NCBI RefSeq assembly: GCF_036017915.1
Contig: NZ_CP107929.1
Location: 1,922,001-1,986,000 of the forward strand
Reading direction: 5' to 3'
From: Micromonospora sp. NBC_00421
GTDB lineage: Bacteria > Actinomycetota > Actinomycetes > Mycobacteriales > Micromonosporaceae
Length of the DNA stretch: 64,000 bases
Each line of letters begins with the position of its first letter. Within the stretch, counting starts at the first letter, position 1. The translations under genes and the position numbers were made by a program. This document shows, one piece after another, positions 48,154 to 56,272 of the stretch. A model generated the notes under the pieces. It did no database searches and was not told the origin of the DNA. It saw only the letters and a program-made list of their open reading frames with translations.

Positions 48154-50633
48154 CCGGGCTGGCCGCCCGCCTGCTGCGGCACCGTGTCGGCCCGGCCGCC
48201 GCGACGCTGCTCGCCCTGGTCGCCGGGGTGCTGATCCTGGTCGCCATGGGCACCCTCGTCGAGTCCGGGCTGCGGTTCCGCCCGGAACCGCGGCTCTGGG
48301 CGGCGGCTGACCTGGTCGTCGCCCACCGCACGGTCAGCCACACGTTCCAGGAGTTCGGCGGCGACACCAGCACCAGCACCGTCGCCCTTCCCGAAGGCGG
48401 CACGGTCGATGCCGCCCTCGCCGACCGGATCCGCCGGCTGCCCGGTGTCGCGGCCGTCACCGCCGACGACCGGGTGCCGATCGGCGCACCCGCAGCCGTC
48501 GGGCACGGCTGGGGCACCTACGCCTTCGCCGGTCGGCCGGTCACCACGGGCGTCGCGCCCCGGGCCGACGACGAGGTGGCCGCCGACGCCCGGCTGGGCG
48601 CGGTCCCGGGCGACCGGATCGACCTGGTCGTCGGCGGGGTCGGCCGGTCCTACCGGGTGAGCGCCACCGTCGACACCGGCACCGCCTCGGTGTTCTTCAC
48701 CGACGCGCAGGCCGCCCGGTTGTCCGCCGCCCCGGGGCGGGTGGACGCGATCGGCGTGCGGTTGACACCCGACGCCGACCACGCCGCGGTCGCCGACGCG
48801 GTCCGCCGGATCGTCTCGCCCACCGGTGCCACGACCTACGTCGACGCCGACCGGGGGCAGGCCGAGCAGTCGGCGAACCTGGCCGCCCAGGGCCTGCTGG
48901 TCACCGCCGGTTCGGCGTTCGGCGGGTACGTCGTCCTGCTGATCGTCTTCGTGGTGGCCGGCACGATCGGGCTCTCCGTCCGGCACCGCCGCCGCGACCT
49001 GGCGCTGCTGCGCGCGATCGGGGCCACCCCGGGTCAGGTGCGTCGGATGCTGCTCGCCGAGGCCGCCCTGCTCGCCCTGGTCGCCGCCGCACTCGGCGGG
49101 CCCACCGGCCTGCTGGCCGCCCGCTGGGCGCACGGTGAACTGGTCGGCCGGGGGTTCGTCCCGGCCGACTTCCCGATGACCGGTGGCCTGCTCGCGGTGC
49201 CCGTCGCGGTCGGTACGGCGGTGCTGGTGGCGGTGCTCGCCGCGCTGGTCGCCGGCCGACGGGTCACCGCGATCAAGCCGGTCGAGGCACTCGGCGAGAT
49301 CGCCGTCGAAGCCCGACGTCCCGGCCGGGTACGGCTGATCGCCGGTGGCGCGACGCTGGCGGGCGCCGGCTCCGCCGGGGCGTTCACGGCCGGCAGCGGC
49401 GGCTCGACCGGGGCGCTGGCCGGCGCGGTCGGCATGCTCTACCTGTTCGTCATCGCGGTGGCGCTGCTCGCACCCTGGATCAACGGGTACGCCGCCCGGC
49501 TGCTGACCCCGGTGCTGTCCCGCCTCTGGCGGGTCAGCGGTTACCTGGCCGCGGCCAACCTGCGGGCCAACGCACAGGGCATGGCGACCGTGTTGACCGC
49601 CCTGGTGCTGTCGGTCGGGTTCGGCGGCTCGGTCTGGTTTCTCCAGACCAACCTGGAGCGGCAGACCGTGGCCCAGAGTGCTGCGGGAACGCTCGCCGAA
49701 CGGGTGCTGACCGCCCCGGGCGGGCTACCCGCCGACGCCGTCCGCCAGGTCCGCCAGTTGCCCGGGGTGCGGGCCGCCACCGGGGTACGCCGTACCCAGG
49801 TGGTGGTGCGGTCGACCGACGGGATCGAAGCGGTCGGCGCGCAGGCTGTCGACCCGGCCGGTCTCACCGGCACCATGGACCTCGACGTGCGCCAGGGCGA
49901 CCCGGCCGACCTGGCGGAGGACACCGTCGCGCTGTCCGCGACGCAGGCGTCCGCGTCCGGGTGGCAGGTCGGCGACCGGGCGGACCTGTGGCTGGGCGAC
50001 GGCACCCCGGTCACCCTGCGGGTCGTCGCGATCTACGGCCGGGGCCTCGGCTTCGGCGACGTCACGCTGGCCACCGGGACGGTCGCCGGGCACACCGCCG
50101 GGGGCACCGCCGACGAGATCCTGGTCCGTGCCGGACCGGACGCCGACGCCGCGCTGGCCGCCTGGTCGGCCGGGCAGCCGGGCGTCCAGGTGCGGGACGC
50201 GGCCACCCGTGCCCGGCTCATCGGCACCGACCTGGCCCTCGGCGCCTGGCTGAACCGGCTGCTGGTCGGCGTGCTGGTGGGCTACGCGGCACTGGCCGCG
50301 GCCACCACGATGGTGCTGGCGGCGCTGGCCCGCCGGCGCGAACTGGCGCTGCTGCGGCTGGTCGGGGTCACCCGACGGCAGGTCCGGGGGATGGTCCACG
50401 CCGAGCAGGCCGGGCTGCTCGGCAGCGCGGTGCTGGTCGGCGCGACGATCGCGGCGCTGACCCTGGGCGCGATCGTCGGCGCGCTGACCGGCAGCCCTGT
50501 CCCGTACGTGCCGCCGCTGGGCGCGGTGACGGTGCTCGGCGGGGCGACCCTGCTGGCGCTGGCGACCACGGTGTGGCCGGTCCGCCGGTTGCTCCGGGTG
50601 CCGCCGATCGACCACATCGGCCTCAAGGAGTAG
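48150..50633 (+). CDS. FtsX-like ABC permease, ten-helix type
   Basis: 827 aa from TTG overlapping the ATPase stop. One N-terminal helix (about 12-32), a long extracytoplasmic domain (about 35-245), three helices with the FtsX motif (LALLRAIGATPGQVRRMLLA), a second pair of membrane regions (YLFVIAVALLAPWINGYAAR), another extracytoplasmic part, and a final FtsX unit (ALLRLVGVTRRQVRGMVHAE, ending with PVRRLLRVPPIDHIGLKE). It is the BceB/MacB-like large duplicated permease. It likely removes membrane-active compounds sensed by the upstream two-component system. Confidence 0.93.
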   Translation: MTGLAARLLRHRVGPAAATLLALVAGVLILVAMGTLVESGLRFRPEPRLWAAADLVVAHRTVSHTFQEFGGDTSTSTVALPEGGTVDAALADRIRRLPGVAAVTADDRVPIGAPAAVGHGWGTYAFAGRPVTTGVAPRADDEVAADARLGAVPGDRIDLVVGGVGRSYRVSATVDTGTASVFFTDAQAARLSAAPGRVDAIGVRLTPDADHAAVADAVRRIVSPTGATTYVDADRGQAEQSANLAAQGLLVTAGSAFGGYVVLLIVFVVAGTIGLSVRHRRRDLALLRAIGATPGQVRRMLLAEAALLALVAAALGGPTGLLAARWAHGELVGRGFVPADFPMTGGLLAVPVAVGTAVLVAVLAALVAGRRVTAIKPVEALGEIAVEARRPGRVRLIAGGATLAGAGSAGAFTAGSGGSTGALAGAVGMLYLFVIAVALLAPWINGYAARLLTPVLSRLWRVSGYLAAANLRANAQGMATVLTALVLSVGFGGSVWFLQTNLERQTVAQSAAGTLAERVLTAPGGLPADAVRQVRQLPGVRAATGVRRTQVVVRSTDGIEAVGAQAVDPAGLTGTMDLDVRQGDPADLAEDTVALSATQASASGWQVGDRADLWLGDGTPVTLRVVAIYGRGLGFGDVTLATGTVAGHTAGGTADEILVRAGPDADAALAAWSAGQPGVQVRDAATRARLIGTDLALGAWLNRLLVGVLVGYAALAAATTMVLAALARRRELALLRLVGVTRRQVRGMVHAEQAGLLGSAVLVGATIAALTLGAIVGALTGSPVPYVPPLGAVTVLGGATLLALATTVWPVRRLLRVPPIDHIGLKE

Positions 50634-50649
50634 CGGCGGGGAACCCCTC

Positions 50650-50675
50650 CGGCCGGCACCCCTGGGTGCCGGCCG
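50650..50675 (+). terminator. hairpin terminator after the permease gene
   Basis: Perfect 10-bp stem CGGCCGGCAC/GTGCCGGCCG with the six-base loop CCCTGG, 16 bases after the stop. Confidence 0.7.
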
Positions 50676-50682
50676 AACCCGA

Positions 50683-50714
50683 CGGCACGCCGGGCGGGCG
50701 CTCTCGGCGTGCCG
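50683..50714 (+). terminator. second hairpin after the permease gene
   Basis: Perfect 10-bp stem CGGCACGCCG/CGGCGTGCCG with a 12-base loop, seven bases after the first hairpin. The two form a tandem terminator. Confidence 0.6.
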
Positions 50715-50763
50715 AACCCGGCGGCGGCGAGTTTCTGTCGGGGGTGCCGCCTAGGCTGGCCGG

Positions 50764-51858
50764 ATGATCGACCGGCGGCAGGTGCTGCACTTCCGCGTGC
50801 AGGCACAGCAACTCGACCGGGTCGAGGGCACGCTCGCCGACACCGCGATCCTCGACATCGGGGCGCAGGACACCGGCCCCGACGGCGGCCGGTGGGCGCT
50901 GGCCGTGCGCGGGGTCGAGGTGCCGGAACCGTCCCTGGCGGACCTGGTCCTGCTCTGGACCGTCCGGGGTGCGCCACACCTCTACCGACGCGCCGACGTG
51001 GGCGAGGTGGCGGCGGCGGTCGCGCCGTACTCCGACGCCGACGCGGGCAAACGCATCTACGACGCCGCCAGGCCGTTGAAGGCAGCCGGCATCGGCAACC
51101 TGGCCGCCCTCGACGAGGTGGCCGCGCGGCTGCGGGACGTCGTCACCGCGCCGACGGTCAAGGGGGACGTCTCCGGTCGGTTGGCCGAGCTGCTGCCCCA
51201 GCCCTACCTCCGGTTCTGCCGCCCCTGCGCCGCCACCCACCTCTACGAGATGCCGTTCCGGCTGGCCGCCGTGCGGGCCGGGCTGGAGCTGCGACTCGAC
51301 ACCTCGCCACCGGTCCTGCACCGCATCCCGGGATTCACCAGGGCCGCCACGTCGGGTGACCGGTTCGACCTGATCCGCGCCTACCTGCGGCTGCTCGGCC
51401 CGGCCACTCCCCAGCAGGTGGCCGACTATCTCGACGCCCCGGTCAGGGACGTGAAGGCCCGCTGGCCCGAGGACGTGACCGAGGTACGGGTCGACGGGCA
51501 GGCCCGCTCGGTGCTGGCCGCCGACGCGCCGGCACTCGTCTCCTGCGACGACACCACGGCCGTCCGCCTGCTCGGCCCGTACGACCTGTTCCTCCAGGCC
51601 AGGGACCGGGCGACCCTGGTGCCGGACGCGGCCCACGCCAAGGAGTTGTGGCCGGTGCTGGGCCGCCCCGGCGCCGTCCTGGCCGGCGGCGAGCTGGTCG
51701 GCACCTGGCGTCCCCGCAAGTCCGGCCGGGCGATGAAGCTCGCCGTCCAGCCGTGGCGCAAGCTGTCCGCCGCGACCCGCGACAGCATCGTCGCGCAGGC
51801 GCAACGCCTCGCCGCGCACCGGGGCGTCTCCCGCGTCGACGTCGACATCGACGCCTGA
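50764..51858 (+). CDS. AlkZ-type (HTH_42) DNA glycosylase-like protein
   Basis: 364 aa from ATG 50764. Winged-helix HTH_42 protein: the N-terminal RQVLHFRVQAQQLDR contains a Q-x-Q motif, the catalytic pair of AlkZ, followed by LADLVLLWTVRGAPHLYRRA, LIRAYLRLLGPATPQQVADY, and RPRKSGRAMKLAVQPWRKLS. AlkZ enzymes unhook DNA interstrand crosslinks or remove bulky adducts, usually as self-resistance to azinomycin-type products. General stress members also exist. No genotoxin cluster is present here, so a general repair role is more likely. It is monocistronic. Confidence 0.85.
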   Translation: MIDRRQVLHFRVQAQQLDRVEGTLADTAILDIGAQDTGPDGGRWALAVRGVEVPEPSLADLVLLWTVRGAPHLYRRADVGEVAAAVAPYSDADAGKRIYDAARPLKAAGIGNLAALDEVAARLRDVVTAPTVKGDVSGRLAELLPQPYLRFCRPCAATHLYEMPFRLAAVRAGLELRLDTSPPVLHRIPGFTRAATSGDRFDLIRAYLRLLGPATPQQVADYLDAPVRDVKARWPEDVTEVRVDGQARSVLAADAPALVSCDDTTAVRLLGPYDLFLQARDRATLVPDAAHAKELWPVLGRPGAVLAGGELVGTWRPRKSGRAMKLAVQPWRKLSAATRDSIVAQAQRLAAHRGVSRVDVDIDA

Positions 51859-51902
51859 CCGGCGGCTTGACACCGGTCCGCGACGGTGGGGGAGGATGAG
51901 GC

Positions 51903-52499
51903 GTGCGGGTACCACTTTCCACGCCACCCACCATTCCCGCCGGGGCACTCGCCGCCGGCCCGCAGCCGACCCTCGCCGCGCCGGGTGACCTCGTCCTGCG
52001 CCCCTGGGAACCGACCGACGCCCCGGTGTTCCTGGCCGCCTACCAGGATCCGGAGATCCAGCACTGGCACGCCCGTCATCCTGCCTCCGAGAGTCAGGTC
52101 CGGGAGTGGTTCGTGGAGTACCACCAGGCCTGGGCGCGGGAGACCGGTGCCAGCTGGGCGGTGACCCGGGACGGCGGTGAAGTGCTCGGTCGGATCGCCC
52201 TGACCAGCATGGATCTCGATGACGGTGTCGCCGGGTGTGCGTACTGGGTGCTTCCCGCCGCCCGGCGGACGGGGGTCGCCTCCCGGGCGTTGACGGCGTT
52301 GGGCGACTGGGCGCTGGACGGGGCGGGCTTCCACCGTCTGCACCTGGATCACTCGACCCGTAATGCCGCGTCCTGTCGGACCGCGCTGCGGGCCGGCTTC
52401 CTTCTGGAGGGCACCAAGCGCAGCGACGCCGTCCATCGCGACGGCAGGCACGACATGCATCTGCACGCCCGCATCCGGGGCGATCGACCAGCCGTCTGA
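51903..52499 (+). CDS. GNAT acetyltransferase, RimJ/RimL-like
   Basis: 198 aa from GTG. After about 25 residues comes the GNAT core: LVLRPWEPTDAPVFLAAYQD, WAVTRDGGEVLGRIALTSMD, GCAYWVLPAARRTGVASRAL (acetyl-CoA-binding R-x-x-G-x-A) and RLHLDHSTRNAASCRTALRA, AGFLLEGTKRSDAVHRDGRH. This is the RimJ/RimL pattern of N-terminal or small-molecule acetyltransferases. The substrate is unknown. It follows the glycosylase gene by 44 bases and may be co-transcribed with it. Confidence 0.9.
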   Translation: MRVPLSTPPTIPAGALAAGPQPTLAAPGDLVLRPWEPTDAPVFLAAYQDPEIQHWHARHPASESQVREWFVEYHQAWARETGASWAVTRDGGEVLGRIALTSMDLDDGVAGCAYWVLPAARRTGVASRALTALGDWALDGAGFHRLHLDHSTRNAASCRTALRAGFLLEGTKRSDAVHRDGRHDMHLHARIRGDRPAV

Positions 52500-52530
52500 C
52501 ACCGGCACCCCGTCCATGGCCACGAGCCGG

Positions 52531-53136
52531 TCAGAGCCAGCCGTTGGCGCGGGCGGTGCGGGCCGCCTCGATCCGGTTGCGGGTGCCCGTCTTGCCGATC
52601 GCGGCCGACAGGTAGTTGCGGACCGTGCTCTCCGACAGGTGCAGCCGGGCGGCGACGTCGGCGACCGTGGCGCCGTCCACGGCGGCGACGAGCACCTCCC
52701 GTTCCCGCTCGGTGAGCGGATTCGGGCCGGCGGCCAGCGCCGCCGCCGCGAGGGCCGGGTCGATCACCCGTTGACCGGCCAGCACCCGCCGGACCGCGAC
52801 CGCCAACTCCTCCACCGGCCCGTCCTTGACCAGGAACCCCCGCGCCCCGGCCTCCATCGCCCGGCGCAGGTAGCCGGGCCGACCGAACGTGGTGAGGATC
52901 AGCACCCGGCAGGAGGGCAGCCGGTGCCGCAACGCGGCTGCGGTGTCCAGCCCGCTACCGTCGGGCATCTCGATGTCCAACAGGGCCACGTCGGGGCGGA
53001 CCCGCAGGGCCGCCGTCAACGCGGCGGTGCCGGTGCCGGCCTCGGCCACCACCTCCATGTCGGGTTCGAGGTTGAGCAGCAGGGCCAGTGCGCCGCGCAT
53101 CATGCCCTGGTCCTCGGCGAGCAGCAGCCGGATCAT
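52531..53136 (-). CDS. LuxR-type response regulator, DesR-like
   Basis: 201 aa from ATG 53136, overlapping the kinase stop by ATGA. Receiver: LLLAEDQGMMRGALALLLNL, phospho-Asp in PDVALLDIEMPDGSGLD, VLILTTFGRPGYLRRAMEAG, GFLVKDGPVEELAVAVRRVL. LuxR helix-turn-helix at about residues 138-195: PLTEREREVLVAAVDGATVA, DVAARLHLSESTVRNYLSAA, IGKTGTRNRIEAARTARANG. This is the DesR type of membrane-fluidity regulator, here in an ABC-ABC-kinase-regulator operon. The palindrome GGACAAATGTCC at 55987 is a likely target. Confidence 0.95.
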   Translation of the reverse strand: MIRLLLAEDQGMMRGALALLLNLEPDMEVVAEAGTGTAALTAALRVRPDVALLDIEMPDGSGLDTAAALRHRLPSCRVLILTTFGRPGYLRRAMEAGARGFLVKDGPVEELAVAVRRVLAGQRVIDPALAAAALAAGPNPLTEREREVLVAAVDGATVADVAARLHLSESTVRNYLSAAIGKTGTRNRIEAARTARANGWL

Positions 53137-54278
53137 CGGCGCACCGACCCGCCCGTGCCGGTGGGGATCCGGGCGGTGAGCCGCACACCGCCGCCACGGA
53201 CGGCGGTGACGCGCAGCTCGCCGCCGGCCTGTGCCAGCCGCTCGGTGAGACCTCGCAGGCCGTTGCCCGGCTCGGCCCGGCCGCCGACGCCGTCGTCGTC
53301 GATGGTCAGCACCGACTCCTCGGCGTCGGCGCGTACCTCGATGTCGCAACGGGACGCCCGGCTGTGCCGCAGCACGTTCGTCACACCCTCCCGCAACACC
53401 CAACCGAACGCGTCGTCCGCCTCCACCGGCAGCGGACGGCCGGGCTGCCGCACGGTGACGGTGATCCCCCCGTCGGTCAGGGCGGTGCGGGCGCCGTCCA
53501 TTTCCCGACCGAAGCTGCGGTCCCGGTAACCGGTGACCGCTTCGCGAACCTCGGCGAGCGCGGTACGGCCGATCCGTTCGATGTCACCGGCCTCCGCCGC
53601 CGCCCGCCCCGGATCGGTGGGGGCGAGCCGGCGCACCACCTCCGCCTTCACCACCACCAGGGACAGCGTGTGGCCGAGCAGGTCGTGCAGGTCCCGGGCG
53701 AACCGGAGCCGCTCCTGTTCGACCGCCGTGCGGGCCAGCTCAAGCTGGGTGCGTCGCAGCTCCGCCACCAGTCGGGCCGTCCGGGCGAACGCCAGGGTCA
53801 GGGTGCCCGCGAGCACCGTGATCAGCGCCGAACCGGCGATGTCACCGGCCGGCACCCGGTGCGCCACCCCGATCACCAGGACGGCGGCGGCACTGCCACC
53901 CACCCAGGCGAATCCGAGGCCCGGCCGGACCAGCCCGATCGCACCGGCCGTCGCGACGTACATCAGCAGGATCAGCCAGCCCTCCGGGCCGCCGGCGTAC
54001 GCGCCCGCGAGGCCCACCCCGAGCGCCGTGAACACCGCCAGACCGAGGTGGGTCAGCACGGGTGGCACCGCCAGGTCGGCCACCGGCACCGCCACCAGCG
54101 CGAGGTAGAGCAGCGCGAAGGTGACCAGCCCGGTCGCCGCGACCGCCGCCGGACCTACCTGCCCGTGGGTGATCGCGGCGGCCGGGGGCAGCAGCAGCCA
54201 GAACCAGAGCGTGTGCGCGGCGACCAGCAGGAAGCCCCGGCGGCGGCTCCTGCCGGTGACGCTTGTGACACCGGGCAT
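53133..54278 (-). CDS. sensor histidine kinase, DesK-like
   Basis: 381 aa from ATG 54278 (GTG 54287 possible). Five to six N-terminal membrane helices (LLVAAHTLWFWLLLPPAAAI ... VLVIGVAHRVPAGDIAGSAL), then the HisKA_3 helix with the phospho-acceptor: RLRFARDLHDLLGHTLSLVV. HATPase_c: WVLREGVTNVLRHSRASRCD (N-box), LTIDDDGVGGRAEPGNGLRG. No extracytoplasmic sensor domain, so it presumably senses membrane state or the ABC partner. It overlaps the regulator by 4 bases and follows the permease by 21 bases. Confidence 0.94.
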   Translation of the reverse strand: MPGVTSVTGRSRRRGFLLVAAHTLWFWLLLPPAAAITHGQVGPAAVAATGLVTFALLYLALVAVPVADLAVPPVLTHLGLAVFTALGVGLAGAYAGGPEGWLILLMYVATAGAIGLVRPGLGFAWVGGSAAAVLVIGVAHRVPAGDIAGSALITVLAGTLTLAFARTARLVAELRRTQLELARTAVEQERLRFARDLHDLLGHTLSLVVVKAEVVRRLAPTDPGRAAAEAGDIERIGRTALAEVREAVTGYRDRSFGREMDGARTALTDGGITVTVRQPGRPLPVEADDAFGWVLREGVTNVLRHSRASRCDIEVRADAEESVLTIDDDGVGGRAEPGNGLRGLTERLAQAGGELRVTAVRGGGVRLTARIPTGTGGSVRR

Positions 54279-54299
54279 GGTCGTCACGGTAGCGGGATC

Positions 54300-55031
54300 T
54301 CAGCGAGGCGCGGTCGACCGGCGGTACGTCGCCGCAGCGAGCACGCCGAAGGCCACCGTCCACCCGACGAGCACCGCCAGTCCGGTCGGGTCGGGGGCCA
54401 GGCCGGCCGCCGCACGCCAACCGAGTTCGGCGAACCGGTACGTCGGCAGCGCGTGCGCCAGGTGCCGCAGCACGTCGGGGAAGTACGCCGCCGGCACCAG
54501 CAGTCCGCCGAGCACCGACAGGCCGAGGAAGGCGAGGAAGTTGACCGGCTGGGCGAGCTGCGGGGGGAGGCCGTACCCGATGGCGAGCCCGAGCAGCGCG
54601 AACGGCACCGTGCCGACCCACATCAGCACCAGCAGGGCCGCCCACCTGCCGGCGGGTAGCTCGACGTGGTGCTGGAGGCGTCCGGCGATGCCCACCGCGA
54701 CCAGCGCCGGCACCCCGCTCACGGTGCCGACCAGGGCCTTCACCGCGACCACCCGGCGGGGGGACAGCGGGGTGACCCGCAGTTGGTGCAGCCAGCGCAC
54801 CGCGCGTTCCTGGGCCACCGACGAGCCCACCGAGAGCACCCCGGCCATCGCACCGTAGCCGGCCAGGCCGACCATGAGCGCGGCGGCGGCGGTGACGCCC
54901 TCGAGCCGGTCGCCCGCCGGAAGCAGGCCCGAGAAGATCACGTAGGTGACGACCGGGCCCAGCACGGTGAACAGCGCCAGCCGCGGGTCCCGGACCAGGC
55001 GGCGTAGCTCGAAGCGCAGATAGGCACGCAT
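54300..55031 (-). CDS. ABC-2 type permease
   Basis: 243 aa from ATG 55031, one base after the ATPase stop codon. Six membrane helices: LALFTVLGPVVTYVIFSGLL, LMVGLAGYGAMAGVLSVGSS, VVAVKALVGTVSGVPALVAV, LLVLMWVGTVPFALLGLAIG, NFLAFLGLSVLGGLLVPAAY, VLVGWTVAFGVLAAATYRRS. The HALPTYRFAELGWRAAAG segment near the end is typical for ABC-2 permeases paired with DesK/DesR. It probably exports a lipid, drug or peptide with the adjacent ATPase. Confidence 0.92.
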   Translation of the reverse strand: MRAYLRFELRRLVRDPRLALFTVLGPVVTYVIFSGLLPAGDRLEGVTAAAALMVGLAGYGAMAGVLSVGSSVAQERAVRWLHQLRVTPLSPRRVVAVKALVGTVSGVPALVAVGIAGRLQHHVELPAGRWAALLVLMWVGTVPFALLGLAIGYGLPPQLAQPVNFLAFLGLSVLGGLLVPAAYFPDVLRHLAHALPTYRFAELGWRAAAGLAPDPTGLAVLVGWTVAFGVLAAATYRRSTAPR

Positions 55032-55032
55032 G

Positions 55033-55926
55033 TCAGTGCTTCCCCTCCGCGCCGGTGAGGGTGAGGAAGGCCGCCTCCAGCCCGACGCCGGTGACCTCCA
55101 GGCCCCGGAAGCCCCGGTCGGCGGCCAGCGCCAGCACTGTGGCGTCGGCGTCGTCGGTGGTGAGTACCACCCGACCACCTCGGACCTGCACCGACCGGAC
55201 GCCGGGCAGCAGGTCGAGGCCCGCCACCGACCCGTCGGCGAGGTCGAAGGCCACCGTACGGCCGCCGGCCACCGCCCGGACCTGCGCCGGCGGACCGTCG
55301 GCCACCACCCGCCCGTCGGCCAGCAGCACCACCCGGTCGGCGTACTCGTCGGCCTCGTGCAGGTGGTGGGTGCTGAACAGGACGGTGTGACCGTCGGTGG
55401 CGTACCGGCGGATCGCCGCCCAGAACGCCTGCCGGGCGGCGACGTCCAGCGCCGCGCTGGGCTCGTCCAGGACCAGCAGGTCCGGGTCACCGGCCAACGC
55501 GAAGGCGAACCGGGCACGCTGCGTCTCGCCGCCGGAGAGCCGGTCCAGCCGGCGGTCGGCCCGGTCGGTCAGCCCGGCCAGCGCGAGCACCCGGGCGGTG
55601 TCCAACGGCCGGGGATACAACCCTCGGGCGAGTGTGACCAGGTCCCGCACCGTGGCACCGGCGACGAAACCGGCGTCCTGCACCATTGCTCCGACCTGGC
55701 CGGCCCGGACCGCCTCGCCCGGTGACCGGCCGAACAGCGTCACCGTTCCGGAGTCGGGTGGGGCGAGGCCGAGTAGGAGCGAGATGGTTGTCGTCTTGCC
55801 AGCGCCGTTGGGACCGAGCAGGGCGACCGTGCTGCCTGACGCGATGGTCAGGTCGATCCCGTCGACGGCCCGTACGGGGCCGAACCGCCGGGTGAGCCCG
55901 GTCAGGCGTACTGCGGTGTCATCCAT
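55033..55926 (-). CDS. ABC-2 exporter ATPase, DrrA/CcmA-like
   Basis: 297 aa from ATG 55926 (GTG nine bases earlier possible). Walker A LLGPNGAGKTTTISLLLGLA, Q-loop region GQVGAMVQDAGFVAGATVRD, signature RLSGGETQRARFAFALAGDP, Walker B LLVLDEPSAALDVAARQAFW, switch His TVLFSTHHLHEADEYADRVV. The C-terminal 70 residues form the DUF4162-like domain seen in drug exporters (DrrA). It is first gene of a minus-strand operon ATPase-permease-kinase-regulator, and a palindrome lies 60 bases upstream. Confidence 0.94.
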   Translation of the reverse strand: MDDTAVRLTGLTRRFGPVRAVDGIDLTIASGSTVALLGPNGAGKTTTISLLLGLAPPDSGTVTLFGRSPGEAVRAGQVGAMVQDAGFVAGATVRDLVTLARGLYPRPLDTARVLALAGLTDRADRRLDRLSGGETQRARFAFALAGDPDLLVLDEPSAALDVAARQAFWAAIRRYATDGHTVLFSTHHLHEADEYADRVVLLADGRVVADGPPAQVRAVAGGRTVAFDLADGSVAGLDLLPGVRSVQVRGGRVVLTTDDADATVLALAADRGFRGLEVTGVGLEAAFLTLTGAEGKH

Positions 55927-56272
55927 GCCCGTCACGCTAGGCAGCCGGGGTCGGCGGTGGCAGAGCCGACGATACCCGGCCGTCCAGGACAAATGTCCCG
56001 GCCGTGCCCAGGTCGGCGAGCCGGTCGCGCCCTGCCACGGTCGGCGGGGGTCCGCCTACGCCGGCACCGGTCCTCAGTGTTCCCTGCCCACCGCACCGGG
56101 CTCCACCGAGGACCGCGTACACCGCCGGGCTCCGCGGTCGCGTCGACTTTACGGCTGATGTCTGTCGACAGGGGACCCGACATAGCGTGTGCTTCCCGGG
56201 ACAGCCCGGCGTGGCCCACGAACGCCACGCCATCCGGCCCGTTCCCCGACCTGGTGAAGTGAGGCCTTCTCG
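55927..56272. other. 346-bp divergent intergenic region
   Basis: Between the ABC ATPase gene (minus) and the metalloprotease gene (plus). It holds the GGACAAATGTCC palindrome (55987-55998) and a 10-bp palindrome CTGTCGACAG at 56162-56171, in the promoter area of the protease gene. No credible coding frame. Confidence 0.7.
55987..55998. promoter_or_regulatory. palindromic operator upstream of ABC-kinase operon
   Basis: GGACAAATGTCC: perfect 5-base arms around AA, 61 bases before the ATPase start. On the minus strand it overlaps a possible -35 (GACATT) spaced 17 bases from TATCGT, so a bound response regulator could activate or block this promoter. Confidence 0.45.

Noticed and set aside
50764..51858. 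Self-resistance glycosylase marking a genotoxin cluster.
   Set aside because: No biosynthetic genes for an alkylating product are nearby; AlkZ-like proteins also occur as general repair enzymes.
56162..56171. CTGTCGACAG as an SOS (LexA) box upstream of the metalloprotease.
   Set aside because: Does not match the actinobacterial GAAC-n4-GTTC LexA site; a short palindrome of this kind is common by chance.
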